From Roseiflexus sp. (GTDB taxonomy: Bacteria; Chloroflexota; Chloroflexia; Chloroflexales; Roseiflexaceae), in assembly GCA_017743475.1 (NCBI GenBank), contig JAGHYV010000027.1, forward strand, positions 1 through 54,086: a stretch of DNA of 54,086 bases. Direction: 5' to 3'. The notes beneath the pieces are model-generated. The model saw only the letters and a program-made list of their open reading frames with translations. It did no database searches and had not been told where the DNA came from. Within the stretch, counting starts at the first letter, position 1; every line of letters begins with the position of its first letter. Shown here piece after piece: positions 1 to 8,813 of this stretch. A program made the position numbers and the translations under genes.

Positions 1-773
1 CTTGACACGGATGGATATCAGTATAACGGAATATTTTTTCAAAGTCCATCAGCCCGACGGCTCGTTCGGTAGAGCGGATTATAGCAGTTCCCGTAGAGGT
101 TGAACCAATTACGAGGTTGAACACTCCCAGAATCGCGCTACCAACACGGTGACCAAAATATCGGTCTACATTCCGCTGGACGCGGGCGTCTTGTGCGACA
201 CGACAGACCCGGACAGGGGTCGACGTATCTGAGAACTGCTATAAATTCTCAATCTCCATCAGCCCCATGGCTAGCGCGATAGAGCGGATTTATTTCTCAA
301 TCTCCATGATCCCGACGGCACAAGGCGCATACCGGATTACAGCAGTTCTCACAAAGATTGGTCTTGTTAGACAGGGTTGAACACGCCATCAAAAGCAGAC
401 GCCTTGTGCGACATCTCTCCGCGTGATCCGTGTCTCCGCGTGCATCAGACCAGCTCGCGCGGAGGCGCGGCAGCGCGGAGATGGGGAAATGACCATGCGC
501 CGTAAGGGTGTTAATTCTCAATCTTTATTAACCCGCAGTCTCCGCATGTGGGCGTGGACGCCAGCGCATCCAGGATGCACGTGGTTCAATCATTCTGCGC
601 ATCGCTATAAATGCTCAATCTCCATGAGCCCCCACGATAAGAGGCGAAAACCGGATTTATTTCTCAATCTCCATTTTAGTGGTGCCGTCACCATCAAACT
701 GTCAACCGATGGTGCATCAACTACGAAGAAACAGGTTGTCGGGAGGGCGCGCACCCCACGACATGTCCGACCT
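1..773. repeat. Left-edge intergenic repeat tract (modules R2, R3 and family C)
   Basis: No credible gene lies here. The tract is a mosaic of short degenerate repeats found again in other intergenic regions. Module R2 (ending CTCAATCTCCAT, with an AGCGGATTTA core) begins near 43, 249, 286, 515 and 614. Module R3 (GGTCTACATTCCGC through CGTATCTGAGAACTGCTAT) lies at about 161-245 and recurs at 5048-5135 and 29220-29305. A family C copy (GCGCATCCAGGATGCACGTGG, CAATCATTCTGCGCATCGCTATAA) lies at about 563-612 and matches 25678-25728. Copies were matched by eye and are imperfect. Short ORFs in the tract have no coding character. Confidence 0.75.
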
Positions 774-3518
774 TCAACCTTGCAGATACCGCACCCAACA
801 CAGCAGTAGGTACGCGGCTGCGGTGTTGCGAGCGATGCCGGAAGGTTGTTCACCTGCGCCGCCGTAGAGACGAAGTGTGCTTACGATCACTCGTCCATCG
901 CCCCACGTCAGTTCAGCGGCATAGTCGTGAACCGCTGCCGTCCGGGTGTCGATACGACGCAGGATCGGGCGGGTCAGCCCGCCGAGCGGTTGCGTATCGA
1001 GCGCATAGTCGGTTGCACACCCAAAGAACTGCAACCCGGCCCATCCATCGTGTGGGAAGTCGCCCCATGCCGGGTGTGGCTCACAGAGTCGCAACGCTTC
1101 GCGCCAGAACGGCATCGCTGCCGTCGCAACCGGTCCTGGAGGACCGTCGCCGTCCTGGATCAGCACAACACGCCCTCCGGATCGGGTATACGCTGATAAC
1201 GTGCGTGTCCAGGCGCTGGCGACAACAACGAATGTCGATCCGCGGAGATTGATGCGCGCTCCCGCGTCACCTCGCAGATCAGCATGCGTGACTTCCACTG
1301 CCTGAGGTGCGAGATGCACCAGGTCGCGCAGCCGTCCTGTCAAATCGTAGAGTGCGACATTCTGCGTGGATGCCCAGAAATTGGCGGGGAAGAACCAGAG
1401 TGACCACGCATTTTCTGTCTGTTGGGTGCCGACGCTCAGCGTTACGTGCAATGTTGCACGCTGCGGAGCACTCACTTCGGGTGCAGTGAACTCTGCCACG
1501 CCAATTTCGCGCACCTCCCCTGGCATTAAGTCACGGTCAGTCGCTACCTCACCAGATGCAAACGGTGGTCTGTCGTCGAATGCGACGCTCCAGACGGCGC
1601 GCGCCGGACCGCTCTCCGCGCCATAGTGCGACGCGATCAGATGTGGCCGGACGAGCGTGCCAGCGGTGTAACTCCAGACATCCCACCACGCCACGCGATC
1701 GCCGCCGCGCACCCAATCGCGCCGCCGATCCCACCCGATGAGCGCCACCAGGTCGCCGTTGAAGCGTCGAAATTCTGCAGGATCGTATTTGAGCGTCCCA
1801 GTTGCATCCCACATACCGGCGCTGGAGATTGGCGTATCCGCTTCGCCAGTGATGACGTAGCCGGAAATCTCGCGGTAGGTGCGTGTCAGTTCGACTTTCC
1901 ACTTGCGGTGGAGCAATCCGTGGGCGTAGGAAATGGCTTCGAGTTCGGCGCTGCGCTCCCATAACCCCTGGGCGCGCAACCGTTCCTCAAGGAAGGGCGC
2001 TTCATTTATCCAGCGTGCGCCGGTCGGGTTGATCGTCTCATCGGCGCTTAACCACCAGGGACGCGAGCCATCAACGTTGCGGTAGCGCCGCAGATCACGA
2101 AAGGTATCATAGTCGCAGTATTCACCGAACAGCCAAGGGTACGCTCCGCGCCAGCGCGGTGTAAAAGCATCGAGAAGACCGCGAAAGAAGTGCAGGTCAG
2201 CATAGAAATGGTAATCGTAGTACTGAGCAAACTCGTTGAGCAAGCCGCCATACGCCTCGCCTGAACCGCTGTTATCGCGCACCAGCGCCTCGCCGCACAT
2301 ACTGCGCGTCATTGCGTACAGCGAGCCAAGGATGTCGGCACCGACGTCCTTTCCCAGTTCACACCCCAGGCTGTAGATCACAACCGACGGATGGCGGCGC
2401 GCCTGGCGGATCAGGCGTTCGTATTCGACGTACACCTGCTTGCGAAAGTGGTCGGTCACGAGGGGCAGCCACATCGGCAATTCGACCCACACCAGCATGC
2501 CCATTTCGTCCGCCAGATCGAAGTAGTACTGCGGCGGGAACCACAGGCAGCACTTGATGCCGTTGTACCCCAGACGTTTCAGGCGCTCGAAATCGACGCG
2601 CACCCGTTCCATGCTGGGATTGGGGGCGAAAGTTTCCCAACGCCATCCCCACGACAGGATCATGCGCGGGTAGATTGGCCTGTCGTTGAGCCGCAGCGTT
2701 GTTCCGTCCGCCTCGAACGAGCGCAGCCCGAAGCGTAGTTCAACCCGGTCGTCGTGACCGGCGCGCAGCACAGCGCGGTAGAGCGCGGGGTCGGCGGGCG
2801 ACCAGGGGCGCGGATCGGGAATGGGACCGTTCATCCGCAGCACGTAGCGCTCCCCGGTTGGCGTTTCCTCACGCACAGCATCTTCTTCGGCGGATAGAAT
2901 GAAACCACCGTCGGGTCGGTACAACTCCAGTATTACCCGCGCCGGACCGTCGAGCTCTGCTTCCACGAAGACATGCCCATTGGCTGAACCGCGCACCCAT
3001 GCATCAAGGAAGCGGGTTCCGCCAGTAGCGACCAGCGCAACCTCCTGCCAGATTCCACCATGGCTATGCCCCCAAACATACGGCAGAAAACCGGCGAGGG
3101 TCTCGCGCAGTGGGAAGCGACCCGGCTGTGACGGCGACTCCGGTCCACTGGTCAGGCTTGCAGGTTTTTCAACGCGCACCAGCAGTGTGACGCGCTCACC
3201 GGCTGCCGCTGCGTCGCCGAGCGCCAGGTCAAATGTGTCCCACATGCCGGTGTGCGCGCCAATACTGTGCATCTCACCCGAATCGCGCACAATGAACGCT
3301 TCGCAGTGGTAACTGACGGCGCCAAAGCGCAGGAAGAAACGACGTCCTGCCAGTTCTTGCGGGAGAACGAATGTCGTGCGATACCACGCTGGACCGGCGC
3401 GATCCTTCGGGAAACCAGCATCTTCCCAGCAACCAGGAACGGTGATTGGCGTCCAGTCGGATTGATCGTCGAACCGGAACTCCCAGGGACCGGGAAGCGG
3501 CATGTGATAGGAAAGCAT
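774..3518 (-). CDS. Glycoside hydrolase family 2-type protein
   Basis: A 914-residue protein with the family 2 layout: N-terminal sugar-binding jelly roll (about 1-160), Ig-like sandwich (about 165-265), TIM barrel (about 270-560) and a long C-terminal region of sandwich character. The expected acid/base is Glu387 in SLGCELG and the nucleophile Glu466 in FGEYCD. The Asn that normally precedes the acid/base Glu in this clan is Cys here, so the substrate class is uncertain. Known family members cleave beta-galactosides, glucuronides or mannosides. The frame stays open upstream to 3617, but the start at 3518 follows a TACGAGGTT ribosome site and begins just before the first domain. There is no signal peptide from this start, so it is probably cytoplasmic. 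It has no close operon partner. Confidence 0.85.
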   Translation of the reverse strand: MLSYHMPLPGPWEFRFDDQSDWTPITVPGCWEDAGFPKDRAGPAWYRTTFVLPQELAGRRFFLRFGAVSYHCEAFIVRDSGEMHSIGAHTGMWDTFDLALGDAAAAGERVTLLVRVEKPASLTSGPESPSQPGRFPLRETLAGFLPYVWGHSHGGIWQEVALVATGGTRFLDAWVRGSANGHVFVEAELDGPARVILELYRPDGGFILSAEEDAVREETPTGERYVLRMNGPIPDPRPWSPADPALYRAVLRAGHDDRVELRFGLRSFEADGTTLRLNDRPIYPRMILSWGWRWETFAPNPSMERVRVDFERLKRLGYNGIKCCLWFPPQYYFDLADEMGMLVWVELPMWLPLVTDHFRKQVYVEYERLIRQARRHPSVVIYSLGCELGKDVGADILGSLYAMTRSMCGEALVRDNSGSGEAYGGLLNEFAQYYDYHFYADLHFFRGLLDAFTPRWRGAYPWLFGEYCDYDTFRDLRRYRNVDGSRPWWLSADETINPTGARWINEAPFLEERLRAQGLWERSAELEAISYAHGLLHRKWKVELTRTYREISGYVITGEADTPISSAGMWDATGTLKYDPAEFRRFNGDLVALIGWDRRRDWVRGGDRVAWWDVWSYTAGTLVRPHLIASHYGAESGPARAVWSVAFDDRPPFASGEVATDRDLMPGEVREIGVAEFTAPEVSAPQRATLHVTLSVGTQQTENAWSLWFFPANFWASTQNVALYDLTGRLRDLVHLAPQAVEVTHADLRGDAGARINLRGSTFVVVASAWTRTLSAYTRSGGRVVLIQDGDGPPGPVATAAMPFWREALRLCEPHPAWGDFPHDGWAGLQFFGCATDYALDTQPLGGLTRPILRRIDTRTAAVHDYAAELTWGDGRVIVSTLRLYGGAGEQPSGIARNTAAAYLLLCWVRYLQG

Positions 3519-4056
3519 TGGAACCTCGTATCCCAGAAACAGTGTAGAAAGGGGCGCATATCCGCTGGAACGTATTGTACACGATGCGCCCATACGCAAA
3601 GCATGTCGGTTGACCACTCACTATTCGCAGAAAAAGAGGCGGCAGCACCCACCTGGCAGGATGAGATTACAGGTAGAGCGTTTTCTGGTGTCTCCTGGCC
3701 TCGCACTCCCCATGTGGGAGATCAGGAAGCCCGGTTCCAGTCTCTCCCGCGCACGCTTACAGGGGCAGGTTTTTGGAAAAGCACCTGTGTTCCTTCTCTC
3801 GTTTTGGGCTTCAGGACGCCCAAACTCCCCCTTCTACCCTTGTGGGAGAAAGGAGTTGGGGGGATGCAAAAGCGCACAGGAACGCAGAAAATCGCTCTTG
3901 AAAGCCTCTGTTCGTCGGGTCGCCAAATCTGTTCACCAGATTGTGAAGCATTTCTTCGCAAAGTACGCTGCCGGGTGTACGATAAACAATGCGAGGGACC
4001 GATGGCGGCAAACGGTGCAGCGCAGCACACACTCCCTCGTGCTCAGAAGGTGATCT
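3519..4056. other. Intergenic region with a family B repeat copy
   Basis: No gene seen. The part at about 3745-3905 is a family B repeat in reverse orientation: the reverse complement reads CTGCGTTCCTGTGCGCTTTTG, then a hairpin of CTCCTTTCTCCC type, then GGGCGTCCTGAAGCCC and AACGAGAGAAGGAAC. The same order occurs at 41710-41858 and, cut off, at the right end of the window. The rest (3519-3744 and 3906-4056) shows nothing recognisable except a likely leader for phoU. Confidence 0.6.
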
Positions 4057-4716
4057 ATGCGAGCGCGAGTCCACTTCGATGAGGATCTGGAAACATTGAC
4101 GGCGGAACTGTACAATCTCGGCGATATGGTCGTCCAGGCGATCCGGGAGTCATTCCAGGCATTGAGCAGGCGTGATATGCAACGCGCACAGCGCGTGATT
4201 GAGCACGATAGGGAGATCAATTAGGTCGAGCGCGACATCGAGGCGCACGCGTTGAGACTGATCGCTACCCAGCAACCGGTTGCCTCCGACATGCGTCGGT
4301 TGATTGTTGCCGTTGAGATCGCTGGCAAGCTTGAGCGCATTGCAGACTATGCCAAAGGGATTGCCCGGATGGCACTGCGCGATACGCCTGCGCCAGAACC
4401 TGCGCTTCCTGCTGAAATGGAACGTATGGCGCGGATGGCAATGGCGATGCTTCAAAAAGCGCTCGATGCCCTCGTTGCCAGGGACAGCGCCACCGCTGAA
4501 ATGCTCGCCGCAGACGACGATGAAGTCGACGATCTGTATGAGCGTGTGGAAACGATGCTCACGCACCAGATGGCGCAGAACCCTCTCACCGTTGCGTGGG
4601 TTTCAGGACTGTTGTTTGTGGCGCACTACCTGGAGCGGGTTGCCGATCGCGCGACGAATATCGGTGAACGGGTAGTGTACCTGGTAAAGGCGCAGGTGGT
4701 GGAGTTGAATCCATGA
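4057..4716 (+). pseudogene. phoU: phoU-like phosphate regulator interrupted by an amber codon
   Basis: Read through one stop, this gives a 219-residue PhoU, a normal length: two three-helix PhoU repeats with the metal-site patterns around ERDIEAHALR and DDDEVDDLYERV. Codon 56 (4222-4224) is TAG in the context DREIN-stop-VERDIEAH. Homologues usually carry a polar residue there, so CAG to TAG is the simplest explanation. The start at 4057 has AAGGTG upstream, and the first 55 codons are clearly PhoU-like (HFDEDLETL). A rescue start exists (TTG at 4252) but would remove the first helix. No pst genes are next to it. PhoU normally restrains the PhoR kinase and the Pst transporter; here it is probably inactive unless the base is a sequence error. 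Confidence 0.85.
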
Positions 4717-4728
4717 TAGAACTGCGGG

Positions 4729-4759
4729 AGGACTGGGAACGGTGCGCCCCGTCCTTTTT
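4729..4759 (+). terminator. Possible rho-independent terminator after phoU
   Basis: AGGAC at 4729-4733 can pair with GTCCT at 4751-4755, extended by GGG/CCC across a mismatch, and five T residues follow. It lies 13 bases after the phoU stop codon. The stem is modest. Confidence 0.45.
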
Positions 4760-4825
4760 GCTGCTCTGAGTCCTGGTTCATCTGAGACAGACGCGCATCT
4801 GTACGCAGCAGAAGACAGGCAGATG

Positions 4826-5135
4826 AACGGGGCAGGTTTTTGTTTTTTTTCAGCTCTCACATGAGGTTGAACCTGATCGGCGAGGTTGAACACTCCCTGA
4901 GTCGAGCCCCCACGCGGCAAATGAAATGATGGTCTTTGAATACATAATTCGCTCTCGCCCGCGCAGGCGGGCTTTGCCCTGGATAGCCGAGGGTTTCAGC
5001 CCCATGGCTCTTGTGGTATAGCGGATTTGATGCTCAATCTCCATAGTTTTGGTCTACACTCCGCTGAAAGCGGGTGCCTCGTGCGACACGACAGATGCGA
5101 ACGATGCTCAATATATCTGAGAAATGCTATCATTG
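4826..5135. repeat. Intergenic repeat mosaic (B fragment, R1, R2, R3)
   Basis: The interval between phoU and cheR holds no gene. GGGGCAGGTTTTTG at 4829-4842 is the end of family B. One R1 unit runs from ATGGTCTTTGAAT near 4930 through GCGCAGGCGGGCTTTGCCC to ATAGCCGAGGG (about 4995). R2 follows (CAGCCCCATGGCT to CTCAATCTCCAT, about 4998-5044), then R3 (GGTCTACACTCCGC to ATATCTGAGAAATGCTAT, about 5051-5131). It shows the module order R1-R2-R3 in its simplest form. Confidence 0.7.
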
Positions 5136-5145
5136 GATCACGGCG

Positions 5146-6551
5146 TCATGAGCGTAACGTCGCCATCCGACGGTGAATAAACATCTGGAGTTCTGCCGCT
5201 GTCACACCGTTCAGTGAGGGAACCGGTGCATCCGGCTGAAGGGTTGCGAGTGAACGGAGCAACCGCCGGTATGCGCGACATGCATCATCGGTGTGACCCG
5301 TGCGCTGCAAGATGCCTGCCATTGCTAGCGATGCGAGGTACAATGTATGATCGAGATAGATGGCGCGTCGGTAGGCAGCGATCGCTTCATCGAAACGCTC
5401 CAGTTGCTCCAGAATCTGTCCAGTAAGCAGATGCGCCTCAGCGCACAGCAGCTCACGCTGGATAATAGTCGCACACAGGCGCAACGCTTCTTCCAGATCA
5501 CCGCGATCAGCTGACTGCCGCGCAGCTTGCAGGTCGTCGAACGCGTGAGCGTCGGCGTCGGCTGCCCTCACTGGCGCCGGTTCGGAAGGTGACAACGCTA
5601 CTGGCAGTGCAGGGAGACCTGACGAAACATCGCTGGAAGAGACATTCAGCAGTGAAACGGGCATGATGCGCGCTGGCGAAAGCGGAGGAACAGCCGTCTC
5701 ATCGAAGAGCAGTGCATTGAGCGGCTTGCGATAGATGACAGTTCCTGGACAGTTGATCACCTCGAAATGGGCAAAAAAGTCGGAACGCGCTTCGGCATGC
5801 CCAACGATTAGCCAGCCGCCAGGGGTGAGCGCCCGATACAGGCGGCGTACAACTGCGCGTATTGTCTCATCGTCGAAATAGATCAGTACATTGCAGCAGA
5901 GAATGACATCCTGCATACTCGTGCCATTCGTCACAGCAGGATACTCGTCCTCGACCAGGTTCAGTCGCGTGAACAGCACCTGACGACGGATCTCCGAACG
6001 AATCCGCCAGCGCGTGCCTTCGATACGTTCAAAGTAACGATCACGCACTGTCGGGTCTGTCTCGCGAAACGACCATGCGCCGTACACCCCTGCACGCGCC
6101 CGTTCCAGGAATCCAGCATTGATATCGGTTGCCAGAATAGTGATCTGCCAGTTGTCGAAATCGGGGAGGGTATCGCGGAGCAGGATCGCCAGTGAGTACG
6201 GTTCTTCTCCTGTGGCGCAACCGGCACTCCAGAAACGCAGTGACCGGATCGCCTCCCGTCGGGCTATCAGGTCGGAATGATCTGATCACGGAGCGCGGCG
6301 AACTGCGAAGCATTACGAAAGAAATAGGTTTCACCGACGGTGACGCTCTCGATAATCGTATGCAGCACGCGCTCGCTGGAAACTGCAGCAGTGTACAGCG
6401 CTTCGAGCGATGCGCAACCGGTGGCAGGCAAAACTGACATCAGGCAGTGGTGGAGATCGTTCTGCCGATGGTCGGGAAAGTAGAGACCGCTGCGAGTTAG
6501 CAGCAGATCACGGAATCGCTGAAAGAGATCGCTCGTAAATGTTGTACTCAT
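5146..6551 (-). pseudogene. cheR: CheR-type chemoreceptor methyltransferase with TPR tail, frameshifted
   Basis: CheR methylates glutamates of chemoreceptors using S-adenosylmethionine. The N-terminal helical part is open from 6551 to a TGA at 6267. The SAM-binding Rossmann part follows in the next frame: SAGCATGEEPYSLAI (motif I), ILATDINAGFLERAR, then CNVLIYFDD and GGWLIVGHAE. A TPR-like C-terminal region (RFDEAIAAYRRAIYLD) makes it a CheR-TPR hybrid of about 468 residues when repaired. One missing base near 6270-6275 (CCGGACC to CCGACC would explain it) breaks the frame. The ATG overlaps the cheB stop as ATGA, so it is the last gene of the chemosensory operon. As written it yields only a 94-residue fragment, plus possibly a GTG-started C-terminal piece from 6087. 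Confidence 0.85.
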
Positions 6552-7588
6552 GCAGTTACAAGCGTCAGTATGTGCGGTGCAATCTCGTTAAGTGCTGCCA
6601 CCTGCACTGCCGCGCCAGCTTCGATAGCGCTGCGCGGCATGCCATAGACAACGCAACTCGCCTCGTCTTGAGCAATGGTAACGGCGCCTCGTTCGCGGAG
6701 TTCTTTGAGACCGCGCGCCCCATCGTCTCCCATACCGGTCAGAATCACACCGATTGCGTGCGCGCCATATGCCTGCGCTACCGAATGGAACAGCAGATCG
6801 GTGGAAGGGCAGTACCGGTCTTCGGCGAGCGCTGGACACAACTCGACAAAGCCGCGCCTGCCTGCCAGCAGGTGAAAGCCGTCTGGCGGCAGGTACAGGC
6901 ATCCAGGCGCCAGACGTTCGCCGTGGGTCGCAACCCGCACCGGCAGCGGTGTCGTTCGCTGAAGCCAGTCCCGGAGCGCTGCCACGAAATCACGCGCAAT
7001 GTGTTGCACCAGCAGCACAGGCAGCGGAAACTGCGCTCCCAGACCGCTGATAACTGTCTGCACCGCCGCTGGTCCGCCAGTCGATGCTGCAATTGCCAGC
7101 ACCTGCGCAGTGCCTGGAGCCAGCGCTCTCTGCACATTCCCTGGTGATGCTGGCAGACGCACGCATGGCGCAAATCGCGTGACGACTCGCACACCAGCCA
7201 TGATCTGCAACGTTTTCAGAAAGGTCTCGTGCTCGTCAGGATCGACGTGACGCCCGCCTGGTTTACGAATAACGGTCAACGCGCCGACTGCCAATGCGTC
7301 GATCAACTTCTTCTCGCCAGCACTGGCGCTGATCAGGACAATCGGCGTCGGGCAGCACTGCATAATCTCGCGCGTCGCCTCGTAGCCATCCATCAGCGGG
7401 AGATGAATGTCCATGGCAATCACATCGGGGCGTAAACGTAACGTCTCCTGCACTGCCTGACGGCCATTTCCCGCCACACCGACCACGGTGAACGAATCGC
7501 TCGCATTGAGCAACCCAACCAGCAATGCACGCTGACCGGGCGAGTCTTCCACTAGCAGCACGCGAATTGGCGACGCTGCTTTGTTCAC
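6548..7588 (-). CDS. cheB: CheB receptor methylesterase
   Basis: A 346-residue two-domain response regulator that removes methyl groups from chemoreceptors. The receiver domain (about 8-125) has acidic residues in LLVEDSPGQ, phosphoacceptor Asp60 (IAMDIHLPLMDG) and Lys109. The esterase domain (about 162-340) has the triad Ser169 (AASTGGP), His196 (VQHIARDF) and Asp289 (GMGDDGARG). The start is GTG at 7588, overlapping the stop of the upstream cheW by GTGA; its own stop overlaps cheR as ATGA, which suggests coupled translation. It is intact, unlike its partner CheR. Confidence 0.93.
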   Translation of the reverse strand: MNKAASPIRVLLVEDSPGQRALLVGLLNASDSFTVVGVAGNGRQAVQETLRLRPDVIAMDIHLPLMDGYEATREIMQCCPTPIVLISASAGEKKLIDALAVGALTVIRKPGGRHVDPDEHETFLKTLQIMAGVRVVTRFAPCVRLPASPGNVQRALAPGTAQVLAIAASTGGPAAVQTVISGLGAQFPLPVLLVQHIARDFVAALRDWLQRTTPLPVRVATHGERLAPGCLYLPPDGFHLLAGRRGFVELCPALAEDRYCPSTDLLFHSVAQAYGAHAIGVILTGMGDDGARGLKELRERGAVTIAQDEASCVVYGMPRSAIEAGAAVQVAALNEIAPHILTLVTA

Positions 7589-8025
7589 AGGACCATCCTT
7601 CGTAGCTCAGCAACGTTGAACACCAGACATGATCGTTGTTCCAGATAAATGATGCCACAAAAGAGAGCGCCTGCATAACTGTTGCGCAACGGATGGATTG
7701 CCGACGACGGATGCTGTGCGAGACCGTACACTTCGTCGACTAGCAGACCCAGCGCTGGTATTGCACGATCCTGATCGTCGCCAATGATGACAATATGGTT
7801 GGTCACGTCGTAGTGCGATGGCTCCCCGACCAACCGCCAGCCATCGATCACCGGCAGATGGCGTCCGTTCAGATTGATCAGTCCGCACACTTCCGGGCGG
7901 CTATCGGGGACGGCAGTCAGCGCTGGCAACCGCACCACACGCAGCGCGTCATTGAGCGGCAACGCATAATCCTGTGCCCCGATACGACAGACCACTAGTG
8001 TCTGCATTGTCATCTGAGTTTCCAT
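7585..8025 (-). CDS. cheW: CheW-like coupling protein (second copy)
   Basis: A 146-residue single CheW domain that would link receptors to the CheA kinase. Visible family features are the GAQDYALPLNDALRVVRLP start, the CGLINLNGRHLPVIDGWRL core and IPALGLLVDEVYGL. It sits 14 bases after the RsbT-like gene and overlaps cheB, so it belongs to the same operon. A second CheW gene opens the operon at 13646. Their divergence suggests separate coupling surfaces rather than a recent duplication (inference). Confidence 0.9.
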   Translation of the reverse strand: METQMTMQTLVVCRIGAQDYALPLNDALRVVRLPALTAVPDSRPEVCGLINLNGRHLPVIDGWRLVGEPSHYDVTNHIVIIGDDQDRAIPALGLLVDEVYGLAQHPSSAIHPLRNSYAGALFCGIIYLEQRSCLVFNVAELRRMVL

Positions 8026-8039
8026 CGTTTGTCATCAGG

Positions 8040-8414
8040 CTACGCGTGAAAACGCAAGGTCAGTTGACCGGCTTCCTGATTCGTCGTCAGTACATTGTCG
8101 CCAACCAGTGCCTGGACATCATGTGCGAGATGCGCCAGCGTATTGGTGTCTCGCCGGATACTGTCGGAAGTGCATTGCACTTCGATCACGCTCCTCCCAC
8201 GATGAAAGGACAGGCGAAACGTGAAATGCGCATTCCAGTGATGTTCGAGCGCCACACGTGCGATTTCGCTGACCACAGCAGTCATGCGCGCCTGCAATGG
8301 AAGGTTGAAACCGGCTTCTCGCGCCATCTGCCGCATATGCTGACGCGCGAGTACCACGTCGTACCCTGAAGCAACACGCACCTGTTGCGTATCCAGAGCC
8401 ATACGGTGTGCCAT
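8040..8414 (-). CDS. RsbT/anti-sigma type ATPase-fold protein, degenerate
   Basis: A 124-residue protein resembling RsbT and other small GHKL anti-sigma regulators: VRVASGYDVVLARQHMRQMAREAGF, then TAVVSEIARVALEHH at the N-box helix. The usual Asn of the N-box (SEIARN) is Val, and no DxGxG loop is visible where ATP is normally bound (the corresponding stretch reads CTSDSIRRDTN). It may therefore keep the fold without kinase activity. The frame is open upstream to 8612, but the ATG at 8414 follows GAGGTTTCAT and lies 8 bases after the receiver gene. Its place between a receiver and CheW suggests an output or partner-binding role in this chemosensory system (inference). Confidence 0.7.
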   Translation of the reverse strand: MAHRMALDTQQVRVASGYDVVLARQHMRQMAREAGFNLPLQARMTAVVSEIARVALEHHWNAHFTFRLSFHRGRSVIEVQCTSDSIRRDTNTLAHLAHDVQALVGDNVLTTNQEAGQLTLRFHA

Positions 8415-8422
8415 ATGAAACC

Positions 8423-8803
8423 TCACGTCTGCGTCAACACGCCAAGAGCGCGCAGCGACTCGATAAGATTCTGCTCGGCAAACTCGTCTTTGGGGATGTA
8501 ATCGTCGGCACCAGCTTCCAGCCCAGTCTGCGCACTGCGTGCATCTTCTCGATGTGTGAGCATAATGATTGGCACGGCAGACGTTGCCGGTTCCTGCTTC
8601 AGGCGCTGGCAAAGGGTATATCCATCGATGCCTGGCAGATCAACGTCGAGTACAATCGCTTTGGGACGCAGCGCACGCGCGCACTCCCACCCTTGGATGC
8701 CATCGCAGGCAATATCGACGCGCGCGCCGCAGCGCTGGAGTTCGAGCTGAAAGCGCAACGCCTGCGTCCGGCTATCTTCGACGATCAAGATATGTGGCGT
8801 CAT
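8423..8803 (-). CDS. Single-domain response regulator (CheY/PilH-like)
   Basis: A 126-residue stand-alone receiver with acidic pocket IVEDSRTQ, phosphoacceptor Asp53 (VLDVDLPGIDG), the Thr in IIMLTHRE and the conserved Lys in YIPKDEF. The IVEDS..Q and DGYTLCQRLKQ patterns resemble regulators of Wsp/Pil-Chp-type systems more than flagellar CheY. It starts 10 bases after the CheA-hybrid stop. The probable phosphodonor is the adjacent CheA. It has no output domain, so it must act by protein contact or as a phosphate sink. Confidence 0.9.
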   Translation of the reverse strand: MTPHILIVEDSRTQALRFQLELQRCGARVDIACDGIQGWECARALRPKAIVLDVDLPGIDGYTLCQRLKQEPATSAVPIIMLTHREDARSAQTGLEAGADDYIPKDEFAEQNLIESLRALGVLTQT

Positions 8804-8813
8804 TGCTTTACCC

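Noticed and set aside
1-773. Short open frames at the left edge as genes
   Set aside because: They fall in repeat modules, have no ribosome sites and no family similarity.
8040-8612. A 190-residue version of the RsbT-like protein
   Set aside because: The upstream residues lie inside the receiver gene in another frame and lack family similarity; ATG 8414 has a good ribosome site.
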